Below, piece by piece: positions 58,420 to 64,000 of a stretch of DNA of 64,000 bases. The stretch is from contig BGZK01000731.1 of assembly GCA_005406025.1 (NCBI GenBank), forward strand, positions 214,001 to 278,000. The letters run 5' to 3'. A program made the translations under genes and the position numbers. The DNA is from Eumeta japonica (lineage: Eukaryota > Arthropoda > Insecta > Lepidoptera > Psychidae). Under the pieces are notes generated by a model that ran no database searches, was not told the DNA's origin, and saw only the letters and a program-made list of their open reading frames with translations. How positions within the stretch are numbered: the stretch's first letter is position 1; each line of letters opens with the position of its first letter.

Positions 58420-59057
58420 ATTCAAAATGGTAATAAGTTTTTTTATAGAGCTTATAAGAGTTAGACGAGCATCGTGCATCGAACGATGACCATCGGTAAG
58501 TAGACGGTCACCGCTATCCATGGGCACCCGTAACCCTAAAGAAGTCACTTGTGCGTTGCCGGCCTTTTAAACAGGAATACGCTCTTTTCTTGAAAATCCC
58601 TGAGTCAAAGTTTGTTGAGAATGTAACTGACGACAAATCATTCCAGAGTCTTATCGTATGTGGCAAAAAATTGTGCATGAAGCGTACGGTAGTAAAAACG
58701 CAGCATACAGTTAGGATACACTAAAGCGGTCTCCCAGGAATTCGGGACTATGTTATATGAGTATTTGTGACGAAACAGGCACGTTGAGACCGGTGCCAAT
58801 TCAGCGGTGCAGATTTTAGGCACGATAGGATGTATGCCATAGAGACCGCTCGATTTATAGATGTCAAGAGAAAATAGTGCTTTACGTACGGATATCTGTG
58901 CAAATCGAATATCCGCCATGGAGTTACCATAACAGATAATGGGCTGCGGTTATGTGCTGCCATTACCCAGTGTCGTGATTGACGCAAAAATAGTGCCAAA
59001 AGAACAGCTTTCTCTTTTTCAGTATGAGCCAGCGATCCATCCTCTCTGTGCAGAGGT
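58420..59057 (-). mobile_element. jockey-like LINE fragment with internal deletion
   Basis: Reading leftward from 59057: GSLAHTEKEKAVLLALF and, after a frameshift, MADIRFAQISVRKALFSLDI (58860-58919). The hallmark RT block follows, SSGLYGIHPIVPKICTAELA, then CLFRHKYSYNIVPNSW and ETALVYP. Near 58715 the sequence jumps to the protein's far C-terminal end (YRTLHAQFF, then a decayed 'F...FKKRAYSFLKGR') and the 3' UTR block with GGCCGGCAACGCACAAGTG, so the catalytic RT core is deleted. The 3' end is near 58420. Two frames and stops show it is inactive. Confidence 0.88.
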
Positions 59058-59315
59058 TAAAAGTAAGTATATGATATAGCAAAAAATATATTTTATTTTT
59101 TGCTTTATTCATTTGAATTCTTCTGGTGCTAACACATGTGCTTTCATCAAGTGAAGAAATTGTAAGTGAAAAAAATATTCTAGTTTATTATTTTATACGA
59201 ATTATTTATTTAAATAAATTGATAAAATGTAATAACTATATAATACAATGTATTATTACTGATTATAATTATCAGCGAAGGACTTTCACTTCTTCCGTAA
59301 GGTGAGGCTCACTCA
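59058..59315. other. AT-rich spacer
   Basis: No feature is recognised. Confidence 0.5.
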
Positions 59316-59319
59316 TTTT

Positions 59320-59753
59320 TTTTGTTTATATATCTGTGTTTTTATACACGCTTATTTTCAAATTCATAGATCCAATTGATTTGGTGATGTATTGAAAACA
59401 TCTTGGGTTAATATTTAGCGTTTGTTGTATTTAAATAGATTAATGAATTAAAAAATATGTTAATTTTAAAATGTTTCTCGTGTGCGCCCAACGTCACAAA
59501 CAATCCACTGGACTCGCACTGACCAAATCATTATGGTAGATTTTAACCCGGCTATGCTTACGTATTCGTAGACTTCGGTATATTTGTTGGTCAATTTTTT
59601 CAATCAAAGCTCAAAATTGCTTCAGATGTAATAACGAAACATTTTTACTGATTAAATAAAGCAGTGAGAACGGAATTAGAAGCGAAAGCTGCCGAAACAG
59701 GCCTACAATACATTTCTATTTCCACCAGGACGGAACCGCGGGCTGGAGCTAGT
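59320..59753 (+). repeat. CTAGT-terminated interspersed repeat, long copy
   Basis: The left part (GGTGATGTATTGAAAACATC, then TTTAGCGTTTGTTGTATTTA) matches 25290-25500. The right part ends AGGACGGAACCGCGGGCTGG followed by AGCTAGT (59753). This shows that the motif at 25.4 kb and the CTAGT terminus belong to one element. Confidence 0.6.
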
Positions 59754-59759
59754 ACTTAA

Positions 59760-60330
59760 ACGAGTTCGTACTCTCGACAACAATACACCGTATGATCACG
59801 CCTTAATCGTAATGAAATATTAACATATGGTAATGGTCTCGATTAAGCCGGCACGACAATCGATATCCATCGAATATTCATTCGTGTGTTATGTTAATGT
59901 GTCGTGCGTTGTACGAAGAGATTGGCGGAGTCGATACATTCGTGAAAGCTGTTTCGAAATTTGCTCTTTGATAATACGCTTGAGATACGATTTGGTTGCG
60001 CTTTAGCTGTTTATAAAATAAGCAACTTCACCGTCCATATCACTAACGTGAACTCGAAAAGGATTTATGTTGTGTGCTAACAGTTAAGTTCTTAATTACG
60101 TCCCTGTAATTGATCAGGCACAACATGCTTATATAGTATCGAATGACACATTGTTAATTTTATCATTTCTTTAGAAACTTTTTATCTCTAAGGTTAGCGA
60201 CTGATATAATGTAAATGCTAAACAAAATCATGAATATATATGCTCACAATCTATTCGTAATTATTTAATGGGCAGTTACTTAAATGGCGTAAATTATATT
60301 TCCGTAATTTAATTGGTAATAGACACCAAC
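59760..60330. other. AT-rich spacer with a mild CG patch at 59840-60010
   Basis: AAGCCGGCACGACAATCGAT and GTGTCGTGCGTTGTACGAAG mark the patch. No frame. It is possibly another conserved element. Confidence 0.35.
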
Positions 60331-60334
60331 AATG

Positions 60335-60587
60335 GTGTGCTTCAAACTCTCATTTGAAATAATTACCTATTAAATGTTAAAATTAAAAACTAAACACGTC
60401 AAAATACGTTGTTTTAACTTCACAATTAGCAGGAAAGAGAGTTATTCTTAAAGACATTGGCATTTGTAAAATAAAACTAATGTTATAAATACCAATATCT
60501 CCAAGGTTTCTTACATATTTTGACATGTTTAGTTTTTAACTTTAACAGTTAGCAGTTAACTACTGAAAATGGGAATTTGAAGCACAC
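60335..60587. repeat. Long inverted repeat, two 74-nt arms
   Basis: The left arm 60335-60408 (from GTGTGCTTCAAACTCTC to TAAACACGTCAAAATACG) is the inverse of the right arm 60514-60587 (from CATATTTTGACATGTTTAG to GAATTTGAAGCACAC). By eye 61 of 74 positions pair (about 82%) with no gaps. The spacer is 105 nt. It is noncoding, and is a candidate foldback/MITE element or hairpin RNA source. Confidence 0.9.
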
Positions 60588-60710
60588 AGCTAAATTTTTG
60601 AATAAATTTTTATCCTATTAATTTAGTTTACAAATACTTAGAAATAAGAGTTCTTATCTGTAAAACAGGTATTAGTTGGATTCACCAACATTTTTTAAAA
60701 CAAAATCGTA

Positions 60711-61135
60711 TTAGGTCGGGGAAAAAGTTTTTCGTATTTTATATACACATTCAAGATAATTTTTAATCATATTTTATTTACATTTGATTACAATATACAT
60801 ATGCTGTTTTGTTCAGCAACTTATTTCTATTTGGTAGGTAGTGACATAATCCCATTGCTGAAAAAACTTGGGACTTCTAATCAAAAAACTGCGTTAAGAA
60901 GTTTTGACGGTCTTCTCTTGATGTTAACCTAACACTGCCTAAATGATTCTGAAGAGAACGAAACATGTGAAAATCTGTGGGTTCAAGGTCAGGGTTATAT
61001 GTTGGATGCATTAACACTTCCCAACCAAACTCTTTCAATATTTGTTGTGTGACTGAAGAAGTGTATGGTCTGGCGTTATCACGGTGAAAATCCACACTCT
61101 TTCTGTTTATCGATTCCAACTTTTTTTTTTACTTC
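60711..61135 (-). mobile_element. mariner transposon, 3' end with open C-terminal frame
   Basis: The outer end TTAGGTCGGGGAAAAAGTTT (60711) follows a TA, the mariner target dinucleotide, and matches the terminal repeat at 23682. The frame 60877-61119 is open for 80 codons and reads SINRKSVDFHRDNARPYTSS, then EFGWEVLMHPTYNPDL and EPTDFHMFRSLQNHL. The second and third catalytic Asp are present (in HRDNA and PTDFH), separated by 34 residues, the DD34D signature of mariner. Everything upstream of 61135, including the DNA-binding domain and first Asp, is missing, so it cannot move by itself. It is the best-preserved transposase piece in the window. Confidence 0.92.
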
Positions 61136-61214
61136 TTCCTGGAGTCTCATTAAGTATTGGCAGAAGAGATTCAAATTGATGATTTTGAGAGATTTGAATA
61201 AATAAATGCGACTA

Positions 61215-61525
61215 CCTAATCTAACCTAACCGTGCAGCTACTACGGAAATCGTACTGGCGCTCATTTATCAAATGGCTTTCCTGTTGGTGGTTGATAATA
61301 GACGTCATCGATTTTGAGAACTAGGAAGAAATGCAATAGGTGTGTAGTAGGAGGTATGTCAGATTTTCTTTTTCTTTAAGAAAGAGTATACTAAAACAGT
61401 CTTTCGCGAGTGTGGGACTATGCTGAAAAAATATGATTGCCGAAACAAGAGTGTCAAAATCGGTGACAACTCAGAAGCGCACATTATAAGCCACCCAGAG
61501 GGAGATACTGATCGGTTACTATTTT
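61215..61525 (-). mobile_element. jockey-like LINE reverse transcriptase fragment
   Basis: The minus strand reads MCASELSPILTLLFRQSYFF and SIVPHSRKTVLVYS (61370-61475), the same block as CTAELAPVSTCLFRHKYSY in the fragment at 58420-59057. Then, across a shift, come SKSMTSIINHQ and HLINERQYDFRSSC (about 61230-61310), corresponding to 'LISDRQYGFR'. It keeps the part of RT just before the catalytic loop. It overlaps in content with the 58.4-kb copy, so they are separate insertions. Confidence 0.8.
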
Positions 61526-62185
61526 AAATATCTTAATAACGAAAACTGTAGACATTAGCTAATAAATAATTTATTTTTTATAGCTAAAAGCAGATTTTCA
61601 AATTAAACAGCAATAATTCGAAATGTCTTTTTGATATGTGGAATGAAAATATTTATTAAAATCATACTCGTTTAGAACTGGATACATAACTTTTTTATTT
61701 TGAAAAAGCAAGCCAACGGGGTTGGACTTCTTTATGTAGGGTTTCGCAACAACGAGTAGAACCAAGGAAAATAACGATTTGCAATTACACTAAGTTTAAA
61801 TTTAACAGGTTTACATCACTTCTTATAAATTTTAAATATTTGATCTAAAATAATATATGTACAAACACAAATATTGTTCTGTCTACTTTCGAACTATATT
61901 TTTAAGATTGGAAAGTTTGAAAAAGCGATAAAATCGATCTTTTGAGCATGATGGGCTCAATAATTTACTGCTCCTTTACTTTTAACACTTTGAGCTCGAA
62001 GGTAATAAGAAGTTTTTGAGATGGCCGAAGTGTCAGCCGTATTTCAATTTTTTGAGCTCAAAAACTCATAGACAATATTTATAACTCAATAAGCTCAAAA
62101 ACACATTAATAAATATCGTAGCATAAAGTTTCAGGGATGGCCTGCCGTTACAGCAACATTTTTTCCTTTATGTATTTGCAATCAG
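61526..62185. other. AT-rich spacer
   Basis: Several GAGCTC-containing strings occur (61990-62100). No gene or named element is present. Confidence 0.45.
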
Positions 62186-62189
62186 TCGT

Positions 62190-63926
62190 TAGACCTTAAG
62201 CGATTTGCTTTATAATAATATGTCTTTTATGGTGAGGTGGCTGATGCTACGTAGGACGAACGAAACAAGGTTGTCCCTTTTAAGTCTCTTGACTATCGCA
62301 GATTGGTCTAACAAATCCGCTGTAAATGGACTATGGTACAAGGATAACCATGGCCGCTCTATGTATTGTTTTTAGGAACCCATAATTTAAGATGTAACTG
62401 TCAACACGTCAAGATATTCTTAACTTCATTATTTCTTAAGTCAAGGAGCGCGGACTACTGCTCTTAAGATGTAATTTTGTACTAATTCTAGACAGAGTAT
62501 GCTCCTTTTCTTGCCACACCCTATAGCTGGATTCCATGGGTCTAAACATGTTTTAACACCGAGTTGTAGATAAGAAACGTGTTTCTATGGACAGTACCGA
62601 ATTTTCTTCTATGAGCCAGTACATATCACAATATGTTTCACAAAACAGGTGGTACCACCACAAAACATTTAAGGTGCATGTCAATGGGAAGCCAAAATAT
62701 TTCACATAGTCTAAGCGTGGTAAAATGTCGTTGTAAAGTCTTACAGGAGGACAATTTTCTCTGAAGATGGATATTATGTGGTTAGAATTTGCCGCACTAC
62801 CTCAAATATGCCGTTTGCGCATTTGTGGATCATGTCTAGTTGCTCCTGAAATTTGCAGATAGCAGTAACTGAATCACATACAAATAAGCCATGTCATCGA
62901 TCTACGTTGCCACGAGGTTACCGTCCACAGATAAGTCAGATGTAAATATATTATGCAGTATCGGTCTAAGAACCGATTCTTCAGGTACACCAACCTGTGG
63001 TGAAGACTGGATCTCATTTCTCCTTGTTTGACTTGGAAGGATCAATCAGAGAGGTATGATGCAACTAGGGTAAATATGAAACGTAGAAGACTATCTTTGA
63101 TTTTTACCAGCAGCCCCCTGTGCAGCACTCGATCAAAGCCCTATTTCACATCGAGGAATGCAGCTGAGCAGCATTTTTTCTGTTCAAAGCTCTGTCTATT
63201 GATGTAATATATTCGATGGAGTTGTTTGACCATTGAATGAGACCTACGAAAGCCAAAATTGTGAGGTGGAATAACAGCGTAGTCACCCAATAGTGTTTTG
63301 AATCTGGTAAGGAATATCCTATCTCACAATTTAGAGAGTACGGGTGTTGGGCTTATAAGTTGATATGATGGTGGTTAATGTTCTGGTTTATGTAAGTAGA
63401 GATGTCTACTTAGGAAATTTCCAGAGGGTTTGGAAGAAGGAAATTCTAAAGATTGCGTTGAATAGGCATGTAAGAGACACGACACTTTTTCTAGTAAGAT
63501 TTTTCAGTATATTCGAGGTAATCATATCATATCCCTGTTTTTTTCCGGACTTGAGTTCTTTTATTTCCTTAGCAATTTCCCTCGGTAAGGTTAGAGTTAT
63601 TGGAAGACTCACATATAGATCTTGATCAAAGATTGCGTCGATGAATCATCAGAAAAACTCTCCTTTAGTGTTAAGACTACTGATAAATGTGTGGCGAAAA
63701 CCTCAGCTTTTCCTGAATCAGTCCTGGACCGAGAGTTTTTTGATTTAATCCGAGGATAAGATCGTTGCAATTTGCTTACATTTTTTGTTATTACCCAAAG
63801 TGAATTCACGTCGGTTTCAGATAGGGGTAACGACTCAAGGTTTTTCTTCACCATAGTATTAGCTGACTTTTTTGGGATAGCCCTAAGTTCTTTTATCATG
63901 GGCGCCGTAAGGGGATGCACTTGCAC
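62190..63926 (-). mobile_element. jockey LINE ORF2 remnant, linker to RT C-terminus
   Basis: The longest LINE remnant here. From the right: IKELRAIPKKSANTMVKK, ETDVNSLWVITKNVSKLQRS and KAEVFATHLSVVL (63609-63926), the region between endonuclease and RT. After a frameshift, PREIAKEIKELKSGKKQGYD and ILKNLTRKSVV follow (63406-63612), the start of RT. Next are YAVIPPHNFGFRRSHS (about 63235-63290), FDRVLH (about 63125, the first catalytic Asp region) and IDDMAYL (about 62885, the 'ADDTAYL' catalytic loop, partly changed). The C-terminal part includes MYWLIEENSVLSIETRF. The 3' end is near 62190. Many stops and shifts make it inactive. The 5' end may lie beyond the window. Confidence 0.9.
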
Positions 63927-64000
63927 CCCCCTTCCCTGGTTTTACCTATTTAGGAAGAAACCACAACGAAATAATAAATAAAAAAAGCATACAGTGTTAA

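Overview
The window looks like a noncoding stretch of a lepidopteran (butterfly or moth) nuclear genome. It is AT-rich throughout and I can see no intact host protein-coding gene, rRNA or functional tRNA. What can be recognised is repeats: mariner transposons, Ty3/gypsy and BEL/Pao LTR elements, several jockey-like LINEs, tRNA-derived SINEs, and interspersed sequences I know as abundant in moth and butterfly genomes. The lepidopteran assignment rests on recognising these repeat families from memory, not on a database search.

Layout. At 0-11 kb there are AT-rich spacers, a three-copy 122-bp tandem repeat (1920-2291), palindromes and GC-raised islands near 5.3, 6.0 and 9.0 kb. At 11-19 kb there are two pieces of one mariner type (11.3 and 13.2 kb), a minus-strand SINE (13.7 kb), and a nested LTR cluster: gypsy RNase H (14.4-14.8 kb), BEL/Pao protease and early RT (15.8-17.0 kb), gypsy integrase (17.0-18.2 kb), then a gypsy 3' LTR (18214-18580). 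At 20-30 kb there are a GC island (20.3-20.9 kb), a near full-length but dead mariner interrupted by about 660 bp (21720-23682), a long AT desert, and a 5' half of the same mariner family on the minus strand (28.8-29.5 kb). At 30-43 kb there are GC islands, a SINE, the 3' end of a LINE (32.2-32.9 kb) and several CGATTC-rich repeats. At 43-57 kb there are a SINE, an RT and an endonuclease piece of minus-strand LINEs, a GC island with homeodomain-like sites (47.3-47.5 kb), and several perfect or near-perfect hairpins. At 56.8-63.9 kb there is a LINE and mariner graveyard with at least four LINE fragments, a mariner 3' end whose 80-codon frame is still open, and a 74-nt-arm inverted repeat (60335-60587).

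The GC-richer islands between AT-rich spacers, without recognisable exons, resemble conserved regulatory elements around a large developmental gene. That is inference: I cannot name the locus. I found no convincing new multi-gene system. The best leads are the long inverted repeat at 60.3 kb, the twin hairpin at 54.6 kb, the nested LTR cluster, the island series and one open frame (41715-42059) next to a GC island.
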